Shown piece after piece: positions 17,963 through 29,800 of a DNA stretch of 63,489 nucleotides. Source of the stretch: Thermoanaerobaculia bacterium (GTDB lineage: Bacteria; Acidobacteriota; Thermoanaerobaculia; Multivoradales; JAGPDF01). The stretch lies in NCBI GenBank assembly GCA_018057705.1, contig JAGPDF010000023.1, forward strand, positions 1-63,489, read 5' to 3'. Position 1 is the first letter of the stretch. Each line of letters starts with the position of its first letter. A program made the translations under genes and the position numbers. The notes under the pieces are model-generated. The model was not told where the DNA came from and did not search any database. It saw only the letters and a list, made by a program, of their open reading frames with translations.

Positions 17963-19168
17963 ATGTCCCCCTCGGCGCCCGCCATCTACCTTCCCGAGCA
18001 CGAGCTCGCAGCGGCCTACGACGTCGTCGTCATCGGCGGCGGCGGCCACGGTCTGGCGACCGCCTACTATCTGGCGCGCGACCACGGCGTGCGCCGGGTC
18101 GCCGTCCTCGAGCGCGCCTACATCGGCTCGGGCGGCACGGGAAGAAACACCACCGTGCTGCGCGCCAACTACAAGACGCCGGAGACGATCCGCTTCTACC
18201 AGGCGAGCTTCGATCTCTATCGGACGCTCGCCGAGGAGCTCGACTTCAATCTTCTGCGCTCGGAGCGCGGGCTACTGTGGCTCGCGCACTCCGAGGCGCA
18301 GGTGAACAGCCAGCGGGAGCGTGCCCTCCAGAACCAGGTCTACGGCGTCGACACCGTCTATCTGGGCGCCGCCGAGGTCGCAGAAGCCTGCCGGGAGCTC
18401 GACATGACCTGCGGCGGCACGCGGCCGATTCTCGGCGCGGCCTACCATCCGCCGGGCTCGATCATCCGCCACGACGGCGTCGTCTGGGGCTATGCCGCGG
18501 CGGCCGAGCGCCTCGGGGTGCAGGTGCATCAGGGGGTCGAGGTCACCGGCCTCGCGCTGGCGAACGGCCGCTGCACGGGCGTGCGCACGAACCGTGGCGA
18601 GATCGCGGCGGGCGCCGTTCTCTGCGCGGTGGGTGGCTACGTCACCCGCATCGCCGACATGGCGGGACTCGCTCTCCCGATCGTCACCCATCCGCTGCAG
18701 GCGTTCGTGACCCAGTCGTACAAGCCGGTCCTCGACCGGATCGTCGCCTCCGCCGACCTCCACATCTACGTCTCGCAGAGCGCCCGCGGCGAGCTCCTCG
18801 TCGGCGCCGAAATCGATCCGTACACGAGCTATTCGACGCGTTCGACGTTCCCGTTCATCTCCTCCTGCGCTGCGCGGGCGATCGATCTCTTCCCGTTCAT
18901 GGCGAAGCTCCGGCTGCTGCGCCAGTGGTCGGGGGTCTGCGATATGACGCCGGACTATTCGCCGCTTCTGGGCACGACGCCGGTCGAGCGGTTCTTTCTC
19001 TCTTCGGGCTGGGGGACCTGGGGCTTCAAGGCGATCCCGGTGTCGGGCAAGAACATGGCGGCGCTGATCGCGACCGGCCGTGTGCCGGAGGTCATCGCGC
19101 CGTTCGCCCTCGACCGCTTCCGGCGGGATCGGGCGGTGCCCGAGAGGGCCTCTGCCGGTACCCATTGA
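17963..19168 (+). CDS. soxB: sarcosine oxidase beta subunit
   Basis: FAD-dependent catalytic subunit, 401 aa, that oxidises sarcosine to glycine. The dinucleotide motif is DVVVIGGGGHGLATAYYLAR (residues 20-39). GSGGTGRNTTVLRANY follows. His170 in RHDGVVWGYA corresponds to the residue that covalently binds FMN in characterised heterotetrameric enzymes. The C-terminus WGTWGFKAIPVSGKNMAALIA is the FAD-binding end. The ATG at 17963 lies 11 bases after soxG. With soxD, soxA and soxG this makes a complete enzyme. Confidence 0.95.
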   Translation: MSPSAPAIYLPEHELAAAYDVVVIGGGGHGLATAYYLARDHGVRRVAVLERAYIGSGGTGRNTTVLRANYKTPETIRFYQASFDLYRTLAEELDFNLLRSERGLLWLAHSEAQVNSQRERALQNQVYGVDTVYLGAAEVAEACRELDMTCGGTRPILGAAYHPPGSIIRHDGVVWGYAAAAERLGVQVHQGVEVTGLALANGRCTGVRTNRGEIAAGAVLCAVGGYVTRIADMAGLALPIVTHPLQAFVTQSYKPVLDRIVASADLHIYVSQSARGELLVGAEIDPYTSYSTRSTFPFISSCAARAIDLFPFMAKLRLLRQWSGVCDMTPDYSPLLGTTPVERFFLSSGWGTWGFKAIPVSGKNMAALIATGRVPEVIAPFALDRFRRDRAVPERASAGTH

Positions 19169-19223
19169 GCGGCATCCATTGACCGTATCGGGCGGATCGA
19201 CTGCGCCAGGGGGGAGAGAACCG

Positions 19224-20606
19224 ATGTCCACCGGCAAGGTCTCGACACCGATCTGGTCGTCGCGGATCGCCACCTACCTCGCGACGATCGGTGCCGCCGT
19301 CGGCCTGGGCAGCATCTGGAGACTTCCCTATCTCGTCGGGACGAGCGGTGGCAGCGCCTTCATCTTCGTCTTCGTGCTCGCCTGTCTGGGGATCGCGACG
19401 CCGCTGCTGGTCGCCGAGTTTGCCCTCGGCCGGCGCGCGCGCCAGAGCCCGCCGGATGCCGCCGGCGCGGTAGCCTCAGAGTCCGGGCTCTCCCGGCGCT
19501 GGAATGCGATCGGCGTGCTCGGTACGATCGCCGCATTCACGATCATCTCGTACTACACGGTGATCGCCGGCTGGGTGCTCGCCTATACCTTCAAAGTCGC
19601 GACGGGCGCTCTCGCGGGGCTCCACCGGCCCGAGGTCGCGGGGCTCTGGCGTGGATTTCTGGCGAGCCCGCTCGAAGTCGGCGCCTGGCACTTCGCCTTC
19701 CTGGCGCTCGTTGCCGTCATTTCGGCGCGCGGGGTGAGCCGGGGCATCGAGAGGGCGAACCGCGTACGGGCGCCCGCGCTGCTGGTGCTGCTGCTCGTCC
19801 TCGCGACGTACGCGCTTTCGACCGGCGATCCGCAGGCCGTCCGCGACGGACTCCGTTTCGCCTTCGCGCCCAACTTCGCCGCCCTCACGCCGGAGGTCCT
19901 GCTGGCGGCGATCGGACAGGCGTTCTACGCCACCGGTGTCGGCATGGCGATGATGCTCGCCTACGGCTCCTACATGGTGCGCGGCACCTCGCTGGTGCGC
20001 CCGGCGCTCTTCATCACCGGCTCGATCCTGCTGGTTTCACTGCTCGCAACGCTGACGATCTTCCCGCTGGTCTTCCGCTACGGCATGGATCCGGCGCAGG
20101 GCTCGGAGCTGGTCTTCGATGTCCTGGCGACGGTCTTCGCCGAGATGCCGGGCGGGCGCCTGGTCGGCACGCTCTTCTTCCTGCTGCTCGTCCTCGCCGC
20201 ACTGACCCCGTCGATCGCCGGCGTCGAGCCGGTGGTCGCCTGGCTCGAGCAGCATCGCGGCGCTTCGCGGCCGCGGGCCGTAGTGCTGACCGCCGCGGCG
20301 GCCTGGGTGTTGGGACTGGGGTCGGTGCTGTCGTTCAATCTCTGGTCGGGCTGGCACCCACTCGGCTTCTTTCCGGCCTTCGCCGGCATGACGTTCTTCG
20401 ATTGCCTCGACTACGTGACCTCGAACATCCTGCTGCCGGTCGGGGCGCTGCTGGTCTGTGCGCTGGTCGGCTGGCGTCTCGATCGCAGGATCGTCGACCA
20501 GGAACTCTCCGAGACGACGCCTTTGGCGCGCCGGCTGTGCGTCTGGCTCCTGCGCTACCTCTGTCCGCTGGCCATCGCCGCGGTATTCGTCTCCGCGTTG
20601 CTCTGA
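19224..20606 (+). CDS. sodium:neurotransmitter symporter family transporter
   Basis: Sodium-coupled amino-acid-type transporter of the SNF/NSS family, 460 aa with about 11-12 membrane helices. The family signature is in helix 1: IGAAVGLGSIWRLPYLVGTSGGSAF. GGGGAGGGAG ribosome-site sequence precedes the ATG at 19224. It lies 55 bases after soxB on the same strand, so it likely imports sarcosine, glycine or a related N-methyl amino acid for the oxidase. Substrate inferred from context only. Confidence 0.88.
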   Translation: MSTGKVSTPIWSSRIATYLATIGAAVGLGSIWRLPYLVGTSGGSAFIFVFVLACLGIATPLLVAEFALGRRARQSPPDAAGAVASESGLSRRWNAIGVLGTIAAFTIISYYTVIAGWVLAYTFKVATGALAGLHRPEVAGLWRGFLASPLEVGAWHFAFLALVAVISARGVSRGIERANRVRAPALLVLLLVLATYALSTGDPQAVRDGLRFAFAPNFAALTPEVLLAAIGQAFYATGVGMAMMLAYGSYMVRGTSLVRPALFITGSILLVSLLATLTIFPLVFRYGMDPAQGSELVFDVLATVFAEMPGGRLVGTLFFLLLVLAALTPSIAGVEPVVAWLEQHRGASRPRAVVLTAAAAWVLGLGSVLSFNLWSGWHPLGFFPAFAGMTFFDCLDYVTSNILLPVGALLVCALVGWRLDRRIVDQELSETTPLARRLCVWLLRYLCPLAIAAVFVSALL

Positions 20607-20950
20607 GCTCAGCCGGGCGCTTCAGCCACGGCGGCAGAAGGCGGCCTCTAGATGACCGGTGGCCCCTTGGTGCCCGGGATCGCGCGGGCGCCGCGCGCCA
20701 GCATCTCGCAGCGGCCGACAACTGCAGCCGGCCAGGTTGTCGCTTACGACGCGACCATCGGGACTGGTCCGCAAACGCCGGTCTGCCGGCCGGGGGCGGA
20801 CGCTCTCTCCGTATGACGGCGGTCATATCGGCAGTTTCCTCAGTCTGATAAACGTGAGAAAACACCCGGCTACCATTCGGCTGCTTCTGGGCCGCGGGAT
20901 CCGTTCTTCAGGCTCGATTCGAACGGGTTCCTGCCCGCAACGGAGACTCG
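20607..20950 (+). other. intergenic region before the beta-helix protein
   Basis: About 340 bases without a convincing gene. It contains operator 2 (20812-20827) and a -10-like GATAAA (20847-20852). The remainder shows no RNA motif that I recognise. Confidence 0.5.
20812..20827 (+). promoter_or_regulatory. operator 2: TATGAC-GGCG-GTCATA
   Basis: Perfect palindrome with 6-base arms, 123 bases before the beta-helix protein start. A -10-like GATAAA (20847-20852) begins 27.5 bases after its centre. Confidence 0.7.
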
Positions 20951-22249
20951 ATGAGCGAACTTCAGCGCTTTGGCGTCGTGCAGGTCGCCGCTCGATCCTT
21001 TCTGGCGGTCGCGACGGGGTTGCTCGTCGGCCTGGCGGGTCTCGAACCCGACGGTGCCGCCGCCGTCACTTTCACCGTCACACGGGCGGACGACCAACAG
21101 GACAGCGCGCCCGGTGACGGCCTGTGCAGCGCCCTGAACGGTGGCGGGTGTTCGCTGCGCGCCGCCGTTCAGGAAGCCAACGCCCTCTCCGGTGCGGACG
21201 GCATCTACCTCCCTCCGGGGACCTACTCGCTCACTCTGGCCGGGGCGGGCGAGGATTTCGCGGCGAGCGGCGACCTCGACATCACCAGCGCGATCACGCT
21301 GCTCGGAACAGGCTGGGCCTTCACGTCGGTCGAGATGCAGTCCTTCGGCGACCGCATCTTCGACATTCAGGGATTCTCGGGCCTGGATCTCGGCGACGTG
21401 ACGCTTTCCGGCGGGTGGGTCGCGGGCGTCGGCGGCGGGATCTACGTTCGCACCGGTGGAGGCCTGGCGATCCGCCGCTCTCGCATCCAATGGTGCGCCG
21501 CGCACCACGGGGGCGCCATTGGAACGGTCGGTGGCAGCGTGATGATCGAGGACACCGAGCTCGCTCACGACTATGTGTTCGCGAATCCACCGACCTGGTT
21601 CGCGCGTGGTCCGGCGATTGCCGCCGATGAGCAGGCGACCGTCACCGTGCGGCGCTCGAGCGTGCACGACAACCAGTACACCGACTCCGGCTCGGCGGGC
21701 GGAATCGACGTCTGGAGCAGCGCGCTCTCGATCGAGAGCTCGTCGGTCGTCGACAACGGGGCACCCACGACCTCCATCAATGGAGCGAGCAGCGATCTGA
21801 CCATCGTCTCCTCGACGATCGGCCGAATGACGGTCGACGGCTCCGCGCTCCCGGGAGCGAGCCTGTCGCTCGGCTGTTCCGTCGTCGGATACTGCACGTT
21901 GACGGGGGGGAACGTCACCTACTCGAGCAACGGGATGAACGTCTTCTTCGATGGCACCGCATGCGTCGGGATCAATGACGTCGACGGCGACTGGAGCCTC
22001 TACCCCCTGTGGGCACCTCCAGACAAGTTTCCCGCCCGCGTCCCGAACAGCTATTCCGCCGCCCTCGAGGGTGGCCACCCGTTCGTCTGCGCTCCGGCGG
22101 ATCAATGGAGCCAGGCGCTGCGGCCGTTCGACAGCGATGGTGATGGCACGCCCGTGCTCGAGGTCGGTGCCGTCGAGGCGATCATCGTGATCTTCCTCGA
22201 CGGCTTCGAGATCGGCAGCACCGCGTTCTGGTCGGCGACGGTGCCCTGA
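20951..22249 (+). CDS. secreted CSLREA-domain beta-helix protein with DGFE tag
   Basis: Exported 432-aa protein. The N-terminal signal (about 14-37) is followed by FTVTRADDQQDSAPGDG and CSLRAAVQEANA, the CSLREA N-terminal module found on secreted parallel-beta-helix proteins. The middle has right-handed beta-helix character (GGGIYVRTGGGLAIRRSRI, SLSIESSSVVDNG-like rungs). The end is FLDGFEIGSTAFWSATVP, the tail shared with the five-haem cytochrome and the giant protein. No enzyme residues are evident. Likely surface-attached. The operator upstream suggests co-regulation with the nitrogen-oxide genes. Confidence 0.75.
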   Translation: MSELQRFGVVQVAARSFLAVATGLLVGLAGLEPDGAAAVTFTVTRADDQQDSAPGDGLCSALNGGGCSLRAAVQEANALSGADGIYLPPGTYSLTLAGAGEDFAASGDLDITSAITLLGTGWAFTSVEMQSFGDRIFDIQGFSGLDLGDVTLSGGWVAGVGGGIYVRTGGGLAIRRSRIQWCAAHHGGAIGTVGGSVMIEDTELAHDYVFANPPTWFARGPAIAADEQATVTVRRSSVHDNQYTDSGSAGGIDVWSSALSIESSSVVDNGAPTTSINGASSDLTIVSSTIGRMTVDGSALPGASLSLGCSVVGYCTLTGGNVTYSSNGMNVFFDGTACVGINDVDGDWSLYPLWAPPDKFPARVPNSYSAALEGGHPFVCAPADQWSQALRPFDSDGDGTPVLEVGAVEAIIVIFLDGFEIGSTAFWSATVP

Positions 22250-22609
22250 GGCGCCCCATAGTCGGCGTGCCTCTGGGCCTCTGGGCCTCGGGGTGCCGGG
22301 GCCGGAGTTGCGGTTGTGTCGTCGCGATTTTCGCCGTGGGGGAGGCGCCTCCGCTCGACGGGCTCGAGCCTGACGATTGGCTCGGTGGGAGTCGCGGGCG
22401 GGGCGGACAGCCGAGAGCGTGCCGGCGAGCGCCTCTCCACTCTCTTCGAGCTCGGTATGACACGTGTCATACGAATCTCTTTCGGGCTCGCATCAGGATG
22501 CCGTCGTTTCCACGCTGCAGTCGAGAGAATTGGGACCCGTAGTGCCATCGTGCGTCGCGTCTCCGCGACCCGGTCTCGTTCCTCGTGTGGGCGGAGGGTA
22601 GGGAGGGAG
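22250..22609 (+). other. intergenic region before the LuxR-type regulator
   Basis: About 360 bases. It holds operator 3 (22456-22471). The frame of the regulator is open upstream, but the codons before 22610 are unlike protein and the only good ribosome site is at 22601-22609. No other feature seen. Confidence 0.45.
22456..22471 (+). promoter_or_regulatory. operator 3: TATGAC-ACGT-GTCATA
   Basis: Perfect 16-base palindrome, 138 bases before the LuxR-type regulator. No convincing -10 lies at the class II distance, so the mode of action here is uncertain. Confidence 0.6.
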
Positions 22610-23782
22610 ATGCGGGGAGGAGAGCAGCGTCCCTCCGGGGACCTGGTCGAAGGGATCTATGCCGCGGCGCTCGAACCGCAACGCTGGCCGGCGGTGCTGC
22701 GCGACCTCGCATGCTCGGTCGGCGCCCCGGGGGCGGTCCTTCAGGTGCAGGCGACCGGCTCGGGCGAGGTCCTTTTCGCCGCCACCGGCGGCCTCGACGA
22801 GTCGGCGCTCACCGAGTACGCGCGCCATTGGGTGCGCTTCGACCCGCGGGTCGGCGTCGGGTTGAGCCGGCCGGTCGGCGAGATCCTGATCCCCGAGGAG
22901 CACCTCGGCGTCGCGGCCTTTCGCCGCACCGCGATCTACAACGACTTCCTGCGTCCGCTCGAGCTCGGTGCCACGCTCGGCGGCATCGTCCACGCTGACC
23001 GCGAGATCTTCGTCGCCGCGTCGGCACAGCGCTCACTGCGGCCGCCCGGCTTCCGCGAGAGGGACCGCCGACGCTTTGTCGCGTTGGCGCCGCATCTTGC
23101 CCGCGCGGCGCGCATCGGCCACGAGCTCGGCGCGGCGGCAGTGGCCCGGCAGGCGCTCACCGACGCGCTCGACCGGCTGCCGCGGGGCGTTCTGCTCCTC
23201 GACGCGCGGCTGGCGGTGAAGTTCGCCAACACCTACGCCGAGGAGGTACTCGCGGCGGGCGACGGCCTGCTTCTCGATCGCGCCGGACTTCAGGCGGCGC
23301 ATCCCGCCGACTCCGCCGTGCTGCGCGCGCTGGTCGCCGGCGCGGCACACCCGGCCGCGGGCGGTCCGAGAGCCGCGGGCGGCTATCTCGCGGTCCGCCG
23401 TCCCTCGCTGCGGCGACCGCTCGAGCTCCTGGTGACGCCTGTGACCCCGGAGCTCGCCACGGTCGCGCCCGGCCGCGCCGTGGCCACGGTCTTCCTGGTC
23501 GACCCGGAGCGCCGCCTCGAGCTGCCGCACGAAGCGCTCCGCCAGCTCTACGGCCTCACTCCGGCCGAAGCGCGTCTGGCGAGCCTGCTCGCCGAAGGCG
23601 TCGGCCTCCCCGAAGCCGCCGCGCAGCTCGGCATCACCCGCGAGACGGCGAAATCGACGCTGCACAGCATCTTCGCCAAGACCGACACCCGCCGCCAAGC
23701 CGAGCTCGTCCGCCGCCTGCTCACCGGTCCGGGAACCTGCACGAGTCTCCGCCCCTCCCCCCGAACGGGGGATGCGATCTGA
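22610..23782 (+). CDS. LuxR-family transcriptional regulator
   Basis: A 390-aa regulator. The ATG at 22610 directly follows AGGGAGGGAG. The C-terminal HTH (about 320-375) reads GLTPAEARLASLLAEGVGLP then AAAQLGITRETAKSTLHSIF, a GerE/LuxR fold with DNA recognition around RETAKSTL. The N-terminal 300 residues have no receiver or autoinducer domain that I can name, but contain PAS-like stretches (LPRGVLLLDARLAVKFANTY). It is a stand-alone regulator with the nitrogen-oxide-type operator in its upstream gap. Target genes unknown. Confidence 0.8.
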   Translation: MRGGEQRPSGDLVEGIYAAALEPQRWPAVLRDLACSVGAPGAVLQVQATGSGEVLFAATGGLDESALTEYARHWVRFDPRVGVGLSRPVGEILIPEEHLGVAAFRRTAIYNDFLRPLELGATLGGIVHADREIFVAASAQRSLRPPGFRERDRRRFVALAPHLARAARIGHELGAAAVARQALTDALDRLPRGVLLLDARLAVKFANTYAEEVLAAGDGLLLDRAGLQAAHPADSAVLRALVAGAAHPAAGGPRAAGGYLAVRRPSLRRPLELLVTPVTPELATVAPGRAVATVFLVDPERRLELPHEALRQLYGLTPAEARLASLLAEGVGLPEAAAQLGITRETAKSTLHSIFAKTDTRRQAELVRRLLTGPGTCTSLRPSPRTGDAI

Positions 23783-23898
23783 GCTCGAGCCGGTGCACGA
23801 TCCTGTGGCCGTTCTCAGAATGCAGGGTTGCAATCTGATCGTTCTACCGATCGCCTCGCGGTCTGCTCAGCGCCAGGCGATCCCTCCGGAGGAGCCCG

Positions 23899-26800
23899 AT
23901 GAACGTGAGCCGCCCCGCCGAGACCTCGGCCTCTTCGCACTCCTGGCTGCGACGCCTCCAGGCTCTTCTGTTGGGCGGCCTCGCTTCCTTCGCCTTCGCC
24001 GGGCCGACCGACGCGCAAACGGAGGCCTGGCGAGCGAGGTTCAATCGCGGGGTCGATCGTGATGCCTATCTTGGAGACACCGGCGACTACCGGCGCAGCG
24101 AGCAGTCGCTCGTGGTCGATCCGGCCGGGAACACCTATGTGGCGGATGCGGCCCATGACGGCGCGGCCTGGAACTTCCTGGTGGCCAAGTACGGGCCGGA
24201 TGGCGCCGTGCTCTGGTCCGTCTTGATCGACAGCCCCAGCGCGGGTACCCAGCACGACTGGCCAACGGCTCTCGCCCTGGACCCGTTCGGGAACGTCTAC
24301 GTGACCGGATACTCGTCTGGAAACCCCGGCGGAACCGATCTGCTCACCGTGAAGTTGAACAGCCTGGGTCTCCAGCAGTGGGCCGTGCTCCACAACGGCG
24401 TCGGGAATCCCGAGGAGTTGGGGCGTGCGATCGCCGTGGACGCGGCCGGCAACGTCCTCGTGGCGGGGGAACGGAGCGGCAACTCCACCGACTACCTCGT
24501 CGTGAAATACGACCCGAGCGGCGTCCAGCAGTGGTCCGCGACGCTCGATGGAGCGACCCACGGCGAGGAGCGGCTCTTCGGCCTGGCAGTCGACGGAAGC
24601 GGGAGCCCCTACGTGACCGGCTGGAGCCGCGACGCGGTCAGCGGCGCGTGGGATTTCATGACGGTGAGGTGGAGCACCGCCGGCTCGCTGCTGTGGGCGG
24701 TTCCCTTCGACAACCCGGCACCCGGCTCGCAGGAGGACTGGGCCTACGGCCTGGCGGTCGATGCTTCGGGCAACGCGTACGTGGTCGGCGGGTCGAACTC
24801 CCAGTTCATGGTCGTGAAGTACGACCCCGCCGGCGCGCAGCAGTGGGCGACTCCGTACGCCGGGGTGTCCGTGGGCGAGGCCTATGCCGTCGCGGTGAAC
24901 GCGGGCGGCGACGTCGTGGTGACGGGCGCGGGAACCGGCGGATCGTCGGGATGGGACCTCTTGACGGTCAAGTACGACCCCGCGGGGCTCCAGCAGTGGG
25001 CAGCGACGTCAGAGAACCCGGAGCCGGGTGTCCAACAGGACTGGGCGTACGCAATCGCGTTCGACGGCCTCGGCCACGTCTACTTAGCAGGCGAGACGAG
25101 AGACGCGACCACCTCCCGCTATGACTATCTGACCGCCAAGTACGACGCGGCCGGCGTCGAGCAATGGGTGCGGGCCTTCGACAGCCCCCTCGCAGGAGCC
25201 CAGTACGAAGTCGGGTACGCAGTCGGTGTGGACGGCGCCGGAAACGTGCTGACCGGAGGGATCTCCTCCGGCAGCACCCCGGATGCCCGCATCGTCAAGT
25301 ACGACCCCGCCGGGACCGAACTGTGGACGGCGATCGAGCCGCCGAGCGGGGCGACGACCGACAAGGTAGCAAGCGAGACGAATCAGTTCGCCCGGGGTGG
25401 TGTCGCGGTCGACTCGACCGGTCGGGTCGCGGTGACCGGGCTCGCCAACGATGCTTCCAACTTCAATGACTTCATGACCGTGAGCTACGGTCCGAACGGC
25501 GCGCAGTTGTGGGCTGCGGCTTTCGAGAATCCGGCCGCCGGCTTCCAGCACGACCAGGCCGTCGCCGTCGCGGTGGATGGGGACGGCAACACGTTCGTCA
25601 CGGGCCAGTCCTTCAACGGCGCGAACTGGGACTACATGACGGTGAAGTACGACGCAGCCGGAGCCCAGCAATGGGCCACCCCTTTCAACGGCGCCGTCAA
25701 CTCGCATGACACGCCCTCGGCGATCGCCGTCGGCGCTGGCGGTGACGTCTATGTCACCGGTCAGTCGGTCAGTGCGACGGGTTACGACTACCTGACGGTC
25801 AAGTACAACGCGTCGGGCGTCCAACAGTGGGCGACTTCGTACAACGGTTCGGGAAGCAACGACGAGTACCCATACGCCCTCCACGTCGACGCGTCCGGCA
25901 ACGTCTACGTGACGGGGCAGGCGTTGCGAGCGGTTACGGGCTGGGATGTGCTGACGGTGAAGTACAACTCCGCCGGCGTGCAGCAGTGGGCGGCGCCGTT
26001 CGCCGGCGCTTTCAACTACGACGTCGGCTACGCGGTCTCCGCCGACTCGGGGGGCAATGTCTACGTCACCGGTTACGTGCAGATCGACGGTTCGACCGGC
26101 GATGCGCTGACGGTCAAGTACAACTCCTCGGGCGTGCAACAGTGGGCCCGGACTTGGGAGAACCCGGCGGCCGCGGTGCAGCACGACATGACCTATTCCC
26201 ACGCCCTCGATGCCAGCGGCAACCTCTATGTGACCGGCTTCTCTGGAAACGTCGGGACAGGTCTCTTCGACTACCTGACCCTGGAGTACGACGCCTCGGG
26301 CACCCTCGAGTGGGCGCAGATGTTCGACAATCCGGCGGCCGGCAGCCAGGACGACACGGCCTTCTCGATCGCCCTGGACGGGCTCGGCAGTGTCTACGTT
26401 GTCGGCCGGTCGCACAACGGCTCGAATCAGGACATGGTGACCGTCCGCTATGACAGCGCCGGGACGCAGCAGTGGACCGGGACAATCGACAACGGCGGTC
26501 AGGACTACGGAACCGCGATAGGTGTGGGTCCGAACGGTGCGATCGTCGTCGCCGGGACCTCCGACGGGCTGGGCCAGGACTACGTCGTCGCGAAGTACGT
26601 CGCAGCCGAATCCAACGCCCCCAGCGATCCGGCGATCGATTCGACCTCGCCGGCCGCGAGCAGCTGGTCGAACGACAACACCGTCCAGGTGGCGTGGTCG
26701 GGCGCAGCCGACGCCGGTGGCTCCGGTCTCGCTGGCTACTCGGTGGAGTGGAACCACTCCGCTGTCTCGACGCCGGACGCTGTGGTCGACACCCCGCATT

Positions 26801-29800
26801 CCGTCGACCCGCACTCGACGACAAGCGCGCCGCTCGCTAACGGCAACGACTGGTACTTCCACCTGCGCACCTGCGACGTCGCGGGCAACTGCACCTCGAC
26901 CGTCCACGCCGGGCCGTTCATGGTCGATACCGTGGCGCCGCCGGTGGCCTCGGGTCTCGGCAGCAGCTCCCACGTGGTGGGGACGCCCTCCCACGCGAAC
27001 GTGATCGAGGCCTTCTGGATCGAGCCGGTCGATGGCAGCGGCTCGGGGCTCGACGGCTACTCGTGGGCTTTCGATGGCAGCGCGACCTGGGTCTGCGAGA
27101 CGACCAAGGAGGCGGAGGAGGGCACCACGACCGCCGCGAGCGGAGCGCTGGCCGCCGGCAGCTGGTACTTCCACGTCTGCGCGCGTGACCAGGCCGGCAA
27201 CTGGGGGCCAGTGGCGACTGCGGGCCCCTACTTCGTCTACACGGCGCTGCCGCCGCCGAATGGCTGTGCGGGTATCGGCACGGCGCTCCGCGCCTCCTAC
27301 CCGTTCTCGGGCAGTGCCCATGACGCCAGCGGTTTCGGCAACCACGGCACAGCGTTCGGTGGGCTCCTGCCGGCGACCGACCGCTTCGGAAGCGCGGCGA
27401 GCGCCTTCGAGCTCGACGGGGTCGACGACTTCGTCGCCGTGGGTGACGACGACGCCCTCGATGTCGGCAACGGCGACTTCTCCGTCGTGGCCTGGGTGCG
27501 GACCTCGACGGCGAGTGCTATGCGGATCTGGTCGAAGGGGAGTTTTTGGTGGACGACCGGGTACATGCTGCGCACTGCGGGGAGCACGGTCCTGTTGGAA
27601 GTCTCCGAGGGCGGCAACCCGCTGATCGCGGCCTACGGCGGGGCAGGCGTCGACGACGGCGCCTGGCACCTGGTGGTTGGTGTCGTCGACCGCGACCTGG
27701 GGGGGAGGATCTACTTCGACGGCGCCGCCGGGAGTCTGGCTGCGGTGGATTCGTCGGCGTTCGACCTGTCGAACGCCAACAACGTGGCGATCGGTCGCTA
27801 CGACGGCCAGGCGGAGGAGCACTTCGCGGGCGATCTCGACGACGTCTGTCTGTTTCAGCAGGCGCTTACGGCGAGCGAGATCGCCAGGATGTGGGACCTC
27901 GACGGGGACAGCACGGCGGATCACCTCGACCCCGACCGCGATGGCGACGGCAGTCCGAACGGCACGGACAACTGTCCGTGGCATGCCAACCCGACGCAAC
28001 AGGACACGGACGGCGACGGCCTCGGCGATGCCTGCGACGCGGGCGATTCGACGGCACCGACCGACCCGACCCTGGGCGCGATTGCGCCGCCGGCCGGTGT
28101 CTGGACGAGCGACGAGACCGTCCGCGTCGAGTGGTCGGGTGCCGCCGATAACGCCGGGGGGACCGGGCTCGCCGGGTACTCCTTCACGTGGGATCACACG
28201 GCCGAGGCGACGCCCGACGCCACGGTCGATCTGCCTCACACCGCCGATCCGCACGCGACGACGAGCGCTCCGCTCGCCGACGGCAACGACTGGTACTTCC
28301 ATCTGCGCACCTGCGACGTCGCGGGCAACTGCACCGCGACCGTGCACGCCGGGCCGTTCTGGATCGACACGGCGGCGCCAGCGGCGCCGGCCGGGGTGAT
28401 CAGTTCGAGCCATGCCGCGGGCATGCCGTCCGAGACGGACACGATCGATGTCTCCTGGACCTCGCCGGTCGACGGCGGCTCGGGGATCGACGGCTTCTCC
28501 TGGGCCTTCACGGCGAGCCCGGCCTGGAGCTGCGAGACCGCGAAAGACGGCGAAGAGGGTACGGCGGGCGCCTCGAGCGGGCAGCTCGCCGCCGGAACCT
28601 GGTACTTCCACGTCTGCGCCCGCGACAACGCGGGCAACTGGGGCGCGGTCGCCAGCGCCGGTCCTTTTCAGATCACCACCACGACGCTGCCGACGACCTG
28701 CGCCCTGCCGTTCGAGCGCAAGTGGGGGAGCTTCGGCACGGGAGCCGGCCAGTTCCGCCGGCCGTTCGGTGTCGCTGCCGGGCCGAGTGGCGAGGTCGTG
28801 GTGGCCGACTTCGACAACGGCCGGCTTCAACTCTTCGACGGCCAGGGAAACTTCGTACGCCAGTGGTCCACCGCCGGCGGGCCGGTCAGCGTTGCCCTGG
28901 ACAGCCACGGCCACGCCGTGGTGTCGAACCTCTATGCCGGAAGCGTGCAGGTCTTCGCGCTCGACGGCACGCTGGTCGACCAGTGGGCGACGGGAAGCCC
29001 GTATGGGTTGACGGTCGATGCCACCGATCACATCTACGCCGTCAACGACACAGCCAACGTCGTGACCAAGTACGACCACGACGGCATCTTCATCCTCCAA
29101 TTCGGCTCCGCGGGCACGGGCAACGGACAGTTCCTGCGGGCCTGGGGCGTCGCTACCGCACCCGGCGGCGACGTCTTCGTGACCGACGTCAACGGCCACA
29201 CCATCCAGCGCTTCACCTCCGCGGGGGCCTTCGTCGGGAAGTGGGGAAGCCTTGGCGCAGGCGCCGGGCAGTTGAACGCGCCGGCGGGCATCACGATCTC
29301 GCCGGCGGGCGTCGTCTATGTCTCCGAAGTGGCCAATCGACGCATCCAGGCCTTCACCCTGGAGGGCTTCCCGCTCTGTGCCTGGGGGAGCTCCGGCAGC
29401 GGCGACGGCCAGTTCCTCGATCCGCTGAACGTTGCGTTCTCCTCCGGCCACCTCTTCGTGGCCGACCACCTCAACCACCGCATCCAGCGGTTCGGGCTCG
29501 ACGAGCTACCGCCCAGCGACCCTCCGCTCCTCTCGACCTCGCCCATGGCCAGTACCTGGACGAACGACACGACCGTCTTCGTCGAGTGGTCGGGCGCCGC
29601 CGACGATCCCCACGGGTCCGGCCTTGCCGGCTACTCGTTCGAGTGGAACCACTCCGCGTTCTCGGCGCCGGACGCGGTGGTGGATGTGCCGCACACCGCC
29701 GACCCGCACACGACCATGAGCGCGGAGCTCGCCGACGGCAACGACTGGTACTTCCACCTGCGGACGTGCGACGTGGCGGGCAACTGCACGGCGACGGTGC

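Noticed and set aside
25084..29478. 1464-codon open frame on the minus strand opposite the giant secreted protein
   Set aside because: Antisense shadow in GC-rich DNA: Arg/Val/Gly-biased composition, no domain, while the plus strand encodes recognisable repeats throughout.
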